Origin: Nocardia wallacei
GTDB lineage: Bacteria > Actinomycetota > Actinomycetes > Mycobacteriales > Mycobacteriaceae
Direction of reading: 5' to 3'
Length of the DNA stretch: 64,000 bases
Assembly: GCF_014466955.1 (NCBI RefSeq)
Contig: NZ_AP023396.1
Coordinates: 496,001-560,000 of the forward strand
Part shown: positions 47,197-55,797 of the stretch, one piece after another
Position numbering within the stretch: the stretch's first letter is position 1
Layout of the letters: every line of letters begins with the position of its first letter
Program-made: the position numbers and the translations under genes
The notes under the pieces: generated by a model
Databases searched by the model: none
What the model saw: the letters and a program-made list of their open reading frames with translations, nothing else
What the model was told of the DNA's origin: nothing

Positions 47197-49007
47197 GAAA
47201 TCTCCTCACGTAGTTGCCGCTTGAGCACTTTTCCGGCGGCGCTGTAGGGCAGCTGATCGCGGAACTCGACGTAACGCGGCACCTTGAAGTTGGCCAGCGT
47301 GCGTTTGGCGTGGTCGATCACGTCGTCCGCGGTGAGCGTGGCGCCGGAGCGGCGCACGATGTAGGCCTTGCCCACCTCGCCCATCCGCTCGTCCGGCACG
47401 CCGATGACCGCCGATTCGGCGACGCCGTCCAGCCGGGCCAGTGCCTGCTCCACCTCGGCCGGATAGACGTTGAAGCCACCGGCGATGTACATGTCCTTGA
47501 GCCGGTCGGTGATCTTCAGGTAGCCGCGGTCGTCGAGCACGCCGACGTCGCCGGTATGCAGCCAGCCGTCGGCGTCGATGGTCGCGGCGGTGTTCTCCGG
47601 GTCGTCGAGGTAGCCGAGCATGACGTTGGGGCCGCGCAGCAGCACCTCGCCGTTGTCGGCGATGCGCAGTTCGAATCCGGCGATCGGGCCGCCGGAAGTG
47701 TTGGCGATGGTCTCGGCGTCGTCGTCGGGGCGGCACATGGTGCCGAATCCGGCCGACTCCGACAGGCCGTACGCCGTCACCACGACATCGAATTCCAGTT
47801 CGCTGCGCATTCTTTCGATCAGCACCACCGGCACGGTCGCCGAGCCCGTGACCGCGACCCGCAGGCTGCTCAGATCGGAGTCGGCGCGGGCCGGGTGGTC
47901 CAGGATGGTCTGGTAGATCGTCGGCGGCCCGGTGAGCACGGTGATGCGGTGCTCGTGCACCAGGCGCATCGTCTCCGGCACGTCGAAGGTGGCCTGCGGC
48001 ACGATCGTCGCGCCGGTGACCACGCAGGCCAGCATGGCCGCCTTGTAGCCGAAGTTGTGGAAGAACGGTGGGATCACCAGATAGCGGTCGGAGCTGTTCA
48101 GCGTGGCGCACTCCACCCACGCCCGCACCACATCCAAGGCCTGGCGGTGCGCCACCAGAGTGCCCTTGCTGCGCCCGGTCGTGCCGGAGGTGAACAGGAT
48201 GTCGGAAATATCCTCGGGGTCAACGGATTCCGCCCGCGCGATCACGTCCTCCGCCGCTACCCGCGCCGCAAGTTCAGCCAGCTCCGCCCACCGGACGACA
48301 ACGGGCGTGCGCCCTCGCCTTCTCCCCCCGCCGTTCCGGCGTGCTGTCTCTCCACCGTCCTGGCGTGTTGTCTCTCCACTGTCCTGGCGTGTTGTCTCTC
48401 GACCGTCCTGGTGTGCTGTCTCTCCGCCGTCCTGGTGTGCTGTCTCTCGACCGTCCTGGTGTGCTGTCTCTCCGCCATCCTGGCGTGTTGTCTCTCCGCC
48501 ATCCTGGCGCGCTGTCTCTCCGCCATCCCGGCCTGCTGTCTCTCGACCGTCCCGGCCTGCTTTTGGCCGGGATCCGTTGGGAGTGGTGTCCCCAGGTATC
48601 ACGATCACCGTGTCGATCACCAGATCCGGTGCGGCGGAACGCAACTCGGCCGCGCGATCGCGCCCGAGGAACGGCCCCGTGACGAACAGCGCCTTCGCGT
48701 GCACGCGGCCGAGCACGTCGGCCGCCTCCTCGGCGACGTAGCGGGTGTTCAGCGGCACCAGGGCGGCGCCGGTGTAGTGCGCGGCCAGCGCGGCCACCAC
48801 CCAGTGAAACGTATTGGGCGCCCAGATGGCGACCCGGTCGCCGGGCTCGACGCCGCGGGCGAGCAGCGCCCCGGCCGTGCGCCGGACCGCGTCGAGCAGC
48901 TGCGTCCAGCTCAGGCGCACGTCGCCGTCGATGACGGCGGTCGCGTCACCGTGCCGGCGGGCCGCCTCGTGCAGGGCGCGGGGAGTGGTCTGCGCAGGGG
49001 TTGTCAC
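47193..49007 (-). CDS. fadD3: HIP-CoA ligase FadD3 with an in-frame repeat insertion
   Basis: ATP-dependent acyl-CoA synthetase that activates HIP, the C/D-ring remnant. The product is 604 aa, about 100 longer than M. tuberculosis FadD3 (503). Motifs are FTSGTTGRSKGT (P-loop), TAYGLSESAG, GWLHTGDVG, KITDRLKDMYIAGGFNVYPAEVE and the C-terminal catalytic lysine in PYSAAGKVLKRQL. The excess is an eight-residue repeat (DGGETARQ type) at about residues 150-226, between the N-terminal subdomain and the P-loop. The frame is intact. The GTG start follows GGGAGG and a KstR2 box lies 50 bp upstream. Confidence 0.92.
   Translation of the reverse strand: MTTPAQTTPRALHEAARRHGDATAVIDGDVRLSWTQLLDAVRRTAGALLARGVEPGDRVAIWAPNTFHWVVAALAAHYTGAALVPLNTRYVAEEAADVLGRVHAKALFVTGPFLGRDRAAELRSAAPDLVIDTVIVIPGDTTPNGSRPKAGRDGRETAGRDGGETARQDGGETTRQDGGETAHQDGRETAHQDGGETAHQDGRETTRQDSGETTRQDGGETARRNGGGRRRGRTPVVVRWAELAELAARVAAEDVIARAESVDPEDISDILFTSGTTGRSKGTLVAHRQALDVVRAWVECATLNSSDRYLVIPPFFHNFGYKAAMLACVVTGATIVPQATFDVPETMRLVHEHRITVLTGPPTIYQTILDHPARADSDLSSLRVAVTGSATVPVVLIERMRSELEFDVVVTAYGLSESAGFGTMCRPDDDAETIANTSGGPIAGFELRIADNGEVLLRGPNVMLGYLDDPENTAATIDADGWLHTGDVGVLDDRGYLKITDRLKDMYIAGGFNVYPAEVEQALARLDGVAESAVIGVPDERMGEVGKAYIVRRSGATLTADDVIDHAKRTLANFKVPRYVEFRDQLPYSAAGKVLKRQLREEIS
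48331..48560. repeat. 24-bp coding minisatellite within fadD3, about 9.6 units
   Basis: On the plus strand the unit is of the type TGTCTCTCCACCGTCCTGGC plus GTGT. Minor variants (CGACCGTCC, CGCCATCC) alternate. In the fadD3 frame each unit gives eight residues such as DGGETARQ, DGGETAHQ or DGRETTRQ. The period of 24 preserves frame. Confidence 0.95.
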
Positions 49008-49056
49008 GGTCGTCCTCCCGCGGCGAGCCGCGAAATCGGAAATCTGTCGGTTAACA

Positions 49057-49070
49057 AGCAAGTGCTTGGT
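49057..49070. promoter_or_regulatory. KstR2 operator, fadD3/fadE30
   Basis: AGCAAGTGCTTGGT is a full match to AnCAAGnnCTTGnT. It lies 16 bp before fadE30 and 49 bp before fadD3, so it serves both divergent operons. Confidence 0.92.
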
Positions 49071-49086
49071 AGGTTACTCTACCGGA

Positions 49087-50298
49087 GTGAGTGTGATCCA
49101 GACCCACGATTCGGGTACCGCCGCGGAGTCCTCCCAGGATGCCGAATTCCGCGCCGACGTGCGCGAATGGCTGGCCGAGAAGCTGAACGGGGAATTCCGC
49201 GAGCTGCGTGGGCTGGGCGGTCCCGGCCGCGAGCACGAGGCCTTCGACGAGCGGCTGGAGTGGGATCGCCACCTCGCCGCCGCCGGTTGGACCTGCCTGG
49301 GCTGGCCCCGGCAGTACGGCGGCCGCGAGGCCACGCTGCGCCAGCAGGTGATCTTCCACGAGGAGTACGCCAAGGCCGACGCGCCGAGCCGGGTCTCGCA
49401 CCTGGGCGAGGAGCTGCTGGGCCCGACCCTGCTGGCCTTCGGTACCGAGGAACAGAAGCGGCGCTTCCTGCCCGGCATCAAGACCGTCACCGAGCTGTGG
49501 TGTCAGGGCTACTCCGAGCCCGGGGCCGGGTCCGACCTGGCGGCCGTCACCACCTCGGCGCGGCGCGACGGTGCCGAGTGGGTGATCAACGGCCAGAAGA
49601 TCTGGACCTCGCTGGCGCACGTCGCCGACTGGTGCTTCGCGATCTGCCGCACCGAGCCCGGATCGTCCCGGCATCAGGGACTGTCGTACCTGCTCGTGCC
49701 GATGCAGCAGGCCGGTGTCGAGGTGCGGCCGATCATCCAGCTCACCGGCACCGCGGAATTCAACGAGGTGTTCTTCGACAACGCCCGCACCGCGGCCGAT
49801 CTGGTGGTCGGCGAGCCCGGCGAGGGCTGGCGGGTCGCGATGGGCACGCTGACCTTCGAGCGCGGCATCTCCACGGTCGGCCAGCAGATCCGGTTCGCCC
49901 GCGAGCTGGCCGATCTGGAGGCGGTGGCGAAAGACAATGGGGCACTGGATGATCCGGTGCTCGCCGAGCGGATAGATCAGGCTTGGGTGGGTTTGCGGGT
50001 GCTGCGCGCGCACGCGTTGCGCACACTGGAATCAGCCCACGACACCGTCGACGCGCGTACTGCGGCGGGCCAGGCGTCGGTGTCGAAGCTGTTGTGGGCC
50101 AACTGGCATCGAGGTCTGGGCGAACTCGCCATGGACGTGCTCGGTGCGCCGGGCCTCCTCGCCCTGCCCGACGACCTGACCGAATGGCAGCGGCTGTTCC
50201 TGTTCAGCCGCGCCGACACCATCTACGGCGGTTCGAACGAAGTGCAGCGCAACATCATCTCCGAACGCGTGCTCGGCCTGCCGCGTGAGGCTCGCTAG
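49087..50298 (+). CDS. fadE30: Acyl-CoA dehydrogenase FadE30 (IpdE1-like)
   Basis: Product of 403 aa. YSEPGAGSDLAAVTTSARRDG, INGQKIWTS, and YGGSNEVQRNIISERVLGLPRE mark a complete ACAD. In mycobacteria FadE30 (IpdE1) forms a heterotetramer with FadE33 (IpdE2). The GTG at 49087 is chosen, with another GTG two codons on; no strong ribosome site is visible and the KstR2 box lies just upstream. First in the operon with ipdF. Confidence 0.9.
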   Translation: MSVIQTHDSGTAAESSQDAEFRADVREWLAEKLNGEFRELRGLGGPGREHEAFDERLEWDRHLAAAGWTCLGWPRQYGGREATLRQQVIFHEEYAKADAPSRVSHLGEELLGPTLLAFGTEEQKRRFLPGIKTVTELWCQGYSEPGAGSDLAAVTTSARRDGAEWVINGQKIWTSLAHVADWCFAICRTEPGSSRHQGLSYLLVPMQQAGVEVRPIIQLTGTAEFNEVFFDNARTAADLVVGEPGEGWRVAMGTLTFERGISTVGQQIRFARELADLEAVAKDNGALDDPVLAERIDQAWVGLRVLRAHALRTLESAHDTVDARTAAGQASVSKLLWANWHRGLGELAMDVLGAPGLLALPDDLTEWQRLFLFSRADTIYGGSNEVQRNIISERVLGLPREAR

Positions 50299-50311
50299 GA
50301 AGGACCATCCC

Positions 50312-51106
50312 GTGACAGACCTTTCCGTTGCGCCCCAGCCGGTTTCCGGCCACGGCCTGCTCGCCGGGCGGACCGCGGTGGTGACCGCCGCCGCGGGCAC
50401 CGGCATCGGTTCCGCGACGGCCCGGCGGTTACTCGACGAGGGGGCCGATGTCGTCGTCTCCGACTGGCACGAGCGGCGTTTGAAGCAGACCGAGGAAGAA
50501 CTGGCCGCCGCCCACCCCGACCGCCGGGTGGCCGCGGTGGTGTGCGACGTCACCAGCACCGAGCAGGTCGACGAGTTGATCCGCGCGGCCGCGCAACGCC
50601 TGGGCCGCATCGACATCCTGGTCAACAACGCCGGTTTGGGCGGCGAGACACCGGTGGTCGACATGACCGACGAACAGTGGGACCGCGTCCTCGACATCAC
50701 TCTCAACGGCACCTTCCGCTGTACTCGGGCGGCGCTGAACTACTTCCGCTCCGCGGGCCACGGCGGCGTCATCGTGAACAACGCCAGCGTGCTCGGCTGG
50801 CGGGCTCAGCACGGCCAGGCGCACTACGCCGCGGCCAAGGCGGGCGTGATGGCGTTGACCCGCTGCAGCGCGGTGGAGGCCGCCGCATTCGGGGTTCGCA
50901 TCAACGCGGTCGCGCCGAGCATCGCCCGGCACCCGTTCCTGGACAAAGTCACCTCGGCCGACCTGCTGGACCGGCTGGCCGCCGGCGAGGCGTTCGGGCG
51001 CGCGGCCGAGCCGTGGGAGGTGGCGGCCACCATCGCCATGCTCGCCAGCGACTACACCTCGTACCTGACCGGCGAGGTGGTGTCGGTGAGCAGTCAGCGC
51101 GCCTGA
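50312..51106 (+). CDS. ipdF: SDR oxidoreductase IpdF (Rv3559c-like)
   Basis: Short-chain dehydrogenase of 264 aa. The cofactor site is VVTAAAGTGIGSATARR (an Ala-rich variant of TGxxxGIG), with NNAG at about 100, Ser in NNASVLG and YAAAK at the active site. In KstR2 regulons IpdF oxidises the 5-hydroxyl of a HIP-CoA intermediate. The GTG start follows AGGAAGGA, 13 bp after fadE30. Confidence 0.88.
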   Translation: MTDLSVAPQPVSGHGLLAGRTAVVTAAAGTGIGSATARRLLDEGADVVVSDWHERRLKQTEEELAAAHPDRRVAAVVCDVTSTEQVDELIRAAAQRLGRIDILVNNAGLGGETPVVDMTDEQWDRVLDITLNGTFRCTRAALNYFRSAGHGGVIVNNASVLGWRAQHGQAHYAAAKAGVMALTRCSAVEAAAFGVRINAVAPSIARHPFLDKVTSADLLDRLAAGEAFGRAAEPWEVAATIAMLASDYTSYLTGEVVSVSSQRA

Positions 51107-51205
51107 CCGATGCGCGCCCACCACGGAAAATAGGTGGCGCCGACCAGGCGTGGTTGTGCAATCCTGAGGGAGGCCGGTTCCTAATTCTGCGAAGGGACCA
51201 CCTCC

Positions 51206-51808
51206 ATGGGACTGGACCGTCGTCGCAAAGACAACGAAGAAATCGTGCTCGCCGCCCTCATCCTGGGCGCCGAATTGCTCGACCACGCCTCCGAATACGC
51301 GCTCGCGATGCGGGCCGCGCAAATTCTCGAGGCGCATGCGGTGGACCGCGCCGACATCGCCCGCGCGGACGACACCGAGTCGGCCAGGCGCCGCCGCCAA
51401 CAGATCGCGCTGCTCTGCGAGGTGCGCTCGGATCTGCTGGCGGTGGTGCGGCGCTGCCACCGGCTCAGCTTCGACCGGGCCGCGTTCGCCGACGGCATCG
51501 CCGCGGGGCTGTGCGCCGCGACCGACAAACTGGTGGTCGGCGCCGATATGGAGACCTATCGCGCCTGGCAGCGCGGCATGGTGCTGAAGATCAGCGAGGT
51601 TCCCACACCGGACGGTCCGCCGCGGGCGATGGCGACCGTCGACGCCGGGCCGGGCCGGGGCCCGCTCACCGTCGAGTGGGACAGCTGCGAGCGGCGGCTG
51701 GCGCTGGTCGCCCGAATGGCGCGGGCGGGCGAGTCGCCGGTGGCGATCTGCGACCGGTTGCTCGCCGATCTGTCGATGTCCTCACCCCTGCGGTTCTCCA
51801 TCCGCTGA
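51206..51808 (+). CDS. Unknown protein between ipdF and kstR2
   Basis: Product of 200 aa that I do not recognise. It is mainly helical by eye in the first 115 residues (EEIVLAALILGAELLDHASEYALAMRAAQILE...RRRRQQIALLCEVRSDLLAVVRRCHRLSFDRAAFADG). A shorter, more beta-like C-terminal part contains GRGPLTVEWDSCERRLALVARM. No signal peptide or transmembrane segment is seen. It lies 99 bp after ipdF and 41 bp before kstR2. Confidence 0.75.
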   Translation: MGLDRRRKDNEEIVLAALILGAELLDHASEYALAMRAAQILEAHAVDRADIARADDTESARRRRQQIALLCEVRSDLLAVVRRCHRLSFDRAAFADGIAAGLCAATDKLVVGADMETYRAWQRGMVLKISEVPTPDGPPRAMATVDAGPGRGPLTVEWDSCERRLALVARMARAGESPVAICDRLLADLSMSSPLRFSIR

Positions 51809-51821
51809 GTGCGATGGACCA

Positions 51822-51835
51822 AGCAAACGCTTGGT
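51822..51835. promoter_or_regulatory. KstR2 operator upstream of kstR2
   Basis: AGCAAACGCTTGGT differs from AnCAAGnnCTTGnT at one base (A for G in the left half). It lies 14 bp before the kstR2 start and implies autoregulation. The longer dyad CCAAGC-AAAC-GCTTGG covers the same place. Confidence 0.8.
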
Positions 51836-51849
51836 TGTACGATGGGCTG

Positions 51850-52461
51850 GTGCCCGTAGCTGACGCATCCAAATCCGCACGTCGCAACGAACTGCTGGCC
51901 CTGGCGGCCGGTCTGTTCGCCGAACGCGGACTGCGTGCGACCACGGTCCGCGACATCGCCGACGCGGCCGGAATTCTATCCGGCAGCCTCTATCACCACT
52001 TCGACTCCAAGGAGTCGATGGTGGACGAGATTCTGCGCGGCTTCCTGGACGACCTGTTCGGCCGCTATCGCGAGATCGCCGCCTCGGGCCTGCCGGCGCG
52101 AGACACGCTGGAGGCCTTGGTGATCGTGTCCTACGAGTCCTTCGATCGCTGGCACGCCGCGGTGGCCATCTATCAGGCCGAGGCCAAAAGGCTCAGTGGC
52201 ACAGCACGTTTCGCGTACATCGAGGAATACAATAGGGAATTCCGCGAGCTGTGGCACCAGGTGCTCAGCCGCGGTGTCGGCGACGGCAGCTTCCGCCCCG
52301 AACTGGATATCGAACTGGCATATCGCTTTCTGCGCGACACCGTGTGGGTGGCCGTGCGCTGGTACCAGCCCGGTGGCCGGATCACCGTGGACAACCTCGC
52401 CAAGCAATACCTCACCATCGTGCTCGACGGGCTCACCAATCCCGAAGCGCAACTCGAGTAG
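51850..52461 (+). CDS. kstR2: KstR2, TetR-family repressor of HIP catabolism
   Basis: Product of 203 aa. The HTH segment RGLRATTVRDIADAAGILSGSLYHHFDSKESMVDEILRGFLD is nearly the same as in mycobacterial KstR2, whose ligand is HIP-CoA. The C-terminal ELAYRFLRDTVWVAVRWYQPGG is also characteristic. The GTG start is chosen by alignment length; an upstream in-frame ATG at 51814 would translate through the operator. It is followed at 12 bp by fadA6. Confidence 0.94.
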   Translation: MPVADASKSARRNELLALAAGLFAERGLRATTVRDIADAAGILSGSLYHHFDSKESMVDEILRGFLDDLFGRYREIAASGLPARDTLEALVIVSYESFDRWHAAVAIYQAEAKRLSGTARFAYIEEYNREFRELWHQVLSRGVGDGSFRPELDIELAYRFLRDTVWVAVRWYQPGGRITVDNLAKQYLTIVLDGLTNPEAQLE

Positions 52462-52473
52462 GAGTCGTCAGAT

Positions 52474-53661
52474 ATGTCTGCACCGTCTGCCCGCCGCCGA
52501 TACGCACCCGTGCGGGAGGCGTACGTCATCGATGCCGTGCGCACCCCCGTCGGCAAGCGCGGCGGCGCGCTCGCCGGCGTGCATCCGGCCGACCTGGGCG
52601 CGGCTGCCCTGCAGGGGCTGCTGGGCCGCAACACGATCGACCCGATCCAGGTCGACGACGTGATCATGGGCTGCGTCGACGCGATCGGCCCGCAAGCGGG
52701 AAATATCGCGCGCACCGCCTGGCTGGCCGCCGGTTACCCGGAGGACGTTCCCGGCGTCACCGTGGACCGGCAGTGCGGATCGAGTCAGCAGGCCGTGAAT
52801 TTCGGCGCGCAGGCCATCATGAGCGGCACCGCGGAGGTGATCGTCGCGGGCGGCGTGCAGAACATGAGCGCCATCCCGATCTCGGCGGCGATGCTGGCCG
52901 GCAAGGAGTACGGCTTCGAGTCGCCGTTCGTCGGCGCGCGGGGCTGGGACCACCGCTACGGCACCGGCGAAGTGTCGCAGTTCAACGGCGCGCAGTTGAT
53001 CGCCGAGAAGTGGGACATCAGCCGCGAGGACATGGAGCGCTGGGCGCTGCGCAGCCACGAACGCGCCCGCAAGGCCATCGCCGAGGGCAAGTTCGACCGC
53101 GAGATAGTGCCGGTCGGCGACTTCTGGATCGATGAGGGCCCGCGCGAGACCAGCCTGGAGAAGATGGCCGGGCTGAAGCCGCTGAGCGAGGGCAGCCGCC
53201 TCACCGCGGCCGTCGCGAGCCAGATCTCCGACGGCGCCAGCGCGACCCTGCTGGCCTCGGACTGGGCGGTCGAGGAGTACGGGCTGCGGCCGCGGGCGCG
53301 CATCCATCACGTGAGCGCACGCGGCGCCGACCCGATCTACATGCTCACCGCCCCGATCCCGGCGACCAGATGGGCGCTGGAACAGACCGGCCTGACCATC
53401 GACGACATCGACGTCGTGGAGATCAACGAGGCCTTCGCCCCCGTGGTGCTGGCCTGGCTGAAGGAGACCGGCGCCGACCCGGACCGGGTCAACGTCAACG
53501 GCGGCGCCATCGCCCTCGGCCACCCCCTGGGCGCGACGGGCGCGAAGCTGTTCGCGACCCTGCTCAACGAGCTGGAGCGGGTCAACGGCCGCTACGGCCT
53601 GCTCACCATCTGCGAGGGCGGCGGCACCGCCAACGCCACCATCATCGAGCGCCTGAGCTGA
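52474..53661 (+). CDS. fadA6: Acetyl-CoA acyltransferase FadA6
   Basis: Thiolase of 395 aa that performs a late thiolytic step in HIP breakdown. The nucleophile is Cys101 in [11 protein letters not shown], with catalytic His in [10 protein letters not shown] and the second Cys in [11 protein letters not shown]. It is co-directional with kstR2, as Rv3556c with Rv3557c. Confidence 0.94.
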   Translation: MSAPSARRRYAPVREAYVIDAVRTPVGKRGGALAGVHPADLGAAALQGLLGRNTIDPIQVDDVIMGCVDAIGPQAGNIARTAWLAAGYPEDVPGVTVDRQCGSSQQAVNFGAQAIMSGTAEVIVAGGVQNMSAIPISAAMLAGKEYGFESPFVGARGWDHRYGTGEVSQFNGAQLIAEKWDISREDMERWALRSHERARKAIAEGKFDREIVPVGDFWIDEGPRETSLEKMAGLKPLSEGSRLTAAVASQISDGASATLLASDWAVEEYGLRPRARIHHVSARGADPIYMLTAPIPATRWALEQTGLTIDDIDVVEINEAFAPVVLAWLKETGADPDRVNVNGGAIALGHPLGATGAKLFATLLNELERVNGRYGLLTICEGGGTANATIIERLS

Positions 53662-53691
53662 GCCGCGGGTAGAACCCCTACCATCGGTGGG

Positions 53692-55797
53692 GTGAAGGTG
53701 CTGGGCGCGTGCCCGCTGGACTGCCCCGACGCGTGCTCGTGGGTGGTGACCGTCGAGGACGGCCGGGCGGTCGGTCTGCGGGGCAACAGGGAACATCCGG
53801 TCACCCGCGGCGCGCTGTGCGTGAAGGTGAACCGGTATCTCGAGCAGTTGCGCGCGCCGGATCGGATCACATATCCGATGCGGCGCGCCGGCGCCAAGGG
53901 CGAGGGCCGATTCGAGCGGATCACCTGGGACGAGGCGCTCGACGAGATCGCCACCCGGCTGGGCCGGATCGTCGACGAGTACGGCGGCGAGGCGATCTGG
54001 CCCTTCCACGGCACCGGGAGCCTCGGCTATATCCAAGGGCTGGAAGGGCTTTCGGGGCGGCGGTTGTTCAATGTGCTGGGCTCGTCGCTGCACGACCCGA
54101 CCATCTGCTCGATCTCGGGAACGCTGGGGATGAAATACACGCTCGGCACCTCGGGCGGGATGGACCCGGAGGATTTCGCGCGATCGAAGCTGATCCTGCT
54201 GTGGGGCACCAATCCGCTCACCTCCGGCCACCACGTGTGGAAGTTCGTCCAGGACAGCGGCGCCTACACCGTGGCGATCGATCCGGTCCGCACCCGCACG
54301 GCCGAACGCTGCGACGAACACCTCGCGCCGTTGCCCGGCACCGACGCCGCCCTGGCGCTCGGTCTGATGCACGTGGTCGTGTCGATGGGTGCGCACGATG
54401 TCGCTTTCCTCGCCGAGCACACCGAGGGCTGGGACGAATTCCGCACCCGCCTGGCCGAATTCACACCGGAGCGGGTCGCGGAGATCACCGGCCTGCCGCG
54501 GCAGCGGATCGTGGAGCTCGGGGAGCGGATCGCCCGCACCCGGCCGACCGCGATCCGCGCCTCCCAGGGCATCCAGCGGCACGCGGGTGGCGGTATGGCA
54601 CTGCGCACCCTGGCGTGCCTGCCGGGCGTCACCGGCGACTGGGCGATTCCCGGTGGCGGCCTGCACTATTCGACCACCGGGCACTTCAAGCTGAACCTGC
54701 CGGAGCTGGTGCGGTTCGACCTGCTGCCGCATCCGGTGCGGACGTTGTCGCAGACGCGCATCGGCGACGGCCTGCTGTCGGTCGACGATCCACCGGTCAA
54801 GGCGCTGTTCGTGATCGCCGCCAATCCGGTCGGGTCCAATCCGGACCAGGGCCGGGTGCGGGCGGGACTGTCGCGCGAGGACCTGTTCACCGTTGTGCTG
54901 GAACACTTTCCGACCGATACCGTCGACTACGCCGATATCGTGCTGCCCGCCACCATGCAGCCCGAACACCTGGACGTGCTGGCCGCCTACGGGAACATGT
55001 ACCTGGTGTGGAACGAGCCCGCCGTGGCGCCGCCCGGCGAATGCCTGTCCACCACAGAGACATTCCGCCGCCTGGCCCGCCGGATGAACCTGGACGAGCC
55101 GTCCCTCTACGACTCCGACGAGGATCTGGCCCGCGTGCTGCTGAAGGACTTCGATGTCGAGCGCCTGCGCGCGGACGGCTTCCTGCGCGTCGAGCCGGGT
55201 CCGGTCCCGGTGCACAAGCTGAACTTCCGCTCCGCGCGCGCGGAAATGGCGGGCCACGATCCCTTACCCGGCTATACACCACCCGAGGAGTTGGCCGGTC
55301 GGGATTTATCGAGTGGTGACGTCCCGCCGGGGGAGTCGTTCGGCCGGGATTTGTCGGATGGTGACACACCCGATGGGCTCATTCTTATTTCCGCGGCGTC
55401 CCACTACTTTCTGAACACCACGTTCGGCAACAATCCCGAGCTGCAGCGGCGGGCGGGGGATTCGTGTATCACCTTGCATCCCGACGATGCCGCCACACGC
55501 GGTATCGCGGACGGCGCAAGGGTGCTCGTGTCGAACGCGCGCGGCTCCTTCGAGGCGACGGCCGAGATTTCCGACCGCGTTCGGCCGGGTGTCGCCGCCA
55601 CCACCAAGGGGCGGTGGGCCAAGTTCTCCGGCGGTGCGACCGTGAATGCCACCATCGCCGAACGGGATTCGGACTTCGGCGGGGGCGCCGTCTTCCACGA
55701 CAATCGGGTGTGGGTCACTGCGCGTCAGGACGCGGGTGCGGACGACCCGATCCGGCGGAACACCGCGTCGGCCGCCGAGCCGGGGTCGGCGCAGTAG
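53692..55797 (+). CDS. Molybdopterin (bis-MGD) oxidoreductase
   Basis: Product of 701 aa, DMSO-reductase superfamily. The N-terminus has an iron-sulfur motif CPLDCPDACSW plus ALCVK near residue 43, so a [4Fe-4S] cluster is likely. The FHGTGSLGYIQG, WGTNPLTSGHH and AIDPVRTRTAERCD segments bind the cofactor, and FVIAANPVGSNPDQ and PATMQPEHLDVLAAYGNMYLVWNEPAV follow. There is no Tat signal, so it is cytoplasmic. It starts 30 bp after fadA6. A 45-bp repeat interrupts the linker before the C-terminal domain. The substrate is unknown; steroid-linked use is only suggested by position. Confidence 0.88.
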   Translation: MKVLGACPLDCPDACSWVVTVEDGRAVGLRGNREHPVTRGALCVKVNRYLEQLRAPDRITYPMRRAGAKGEGRFERITWDEALDEIATRLGRIVDEYGGEAIWPFHGTGSLGYIQGLEGLSGRRLFNVLGSSLHDPTICSISGTLGMKYTLGTSGGMDPEDFARSKLILLWGTNPLTSGHHVWKFVQDSGAYTVAIDPVRTRTAERCDEHLAPLPGTDAALALGLMHVVVSMGAHDVAFLAEHTEGWDEFRTRLAEFTPERVAEITGLPRQRIVELGERIARTRPTAIRASQGIQRHAGGGMALRTLACLPGVTGDWAIPGGGLHYSTTGHFKLNLPELVRFDLLPHPVRTLSQTRIGDGLLSVDDPPVKALFVIAANPVGSNPDQGRVRAGLSREDLFTVVLEHFPTDTVDYADIVLPATMQPEHLDVLAAYGNMYLVWNEPAVAPPGECLSTTETFRRLARRMNLDEPSLYDSDEDLARVLLKDFDVERLRADGFLRVEPGPVPVHKLNFRSARAEMAGHDPLPGYTPPEELAGRDLSSGDVPPGESFGRDLSDGDTPDGLILISAASHYFLNTTFGNNPELQRRAGDSCITLHPDDAATRGIADGARVLVSNARGSFEATAEISDRVRPGVAATTKGRWAKFSGGATVNATIAERDSDFGGGAVFHDNRVWVTARQDAGADDPIRRNTASAAEPGSAQ
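55252..55380. repeat. 45-bp coding repeat, three units, in the Mo oxidoreductase gene
   Basis: Units of about 15 residues start at 55252 (GHDPLPGYTPPEELA), 55297 (GRDLSSGDVPPGESF) and 55342 (GRDLSDGDTPDG). The DNA is less GC-rich than its flanks. The stretch lies just before the C-terminal molybdopterin-dinucleotide-binding domain (ISAASHYFLNTTFGN). Confidence 0.85.

Noticed and set aside
48257..48741. Plus-strand frames over the fadD3 repeat (LSLHRPGV repeats)
   Set aside because: Complement of the coding repeat. FadD3 motifs on both sides are on the minus strand.
51814..51849. Upstream ATG start for kstR2
   Set aside because: It would translate the operator itself (through its AAGCAAACGCTTGG) and add residues with no counterpart in mycobacterial KstR2.
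53709..55319. A 536-codon plus-strand frame within the Mo oxidoreductase gene
   Set aside because: It is an out-of-frame shadow. The GTG-53692 frame has all the cluster and cofactor motifs.
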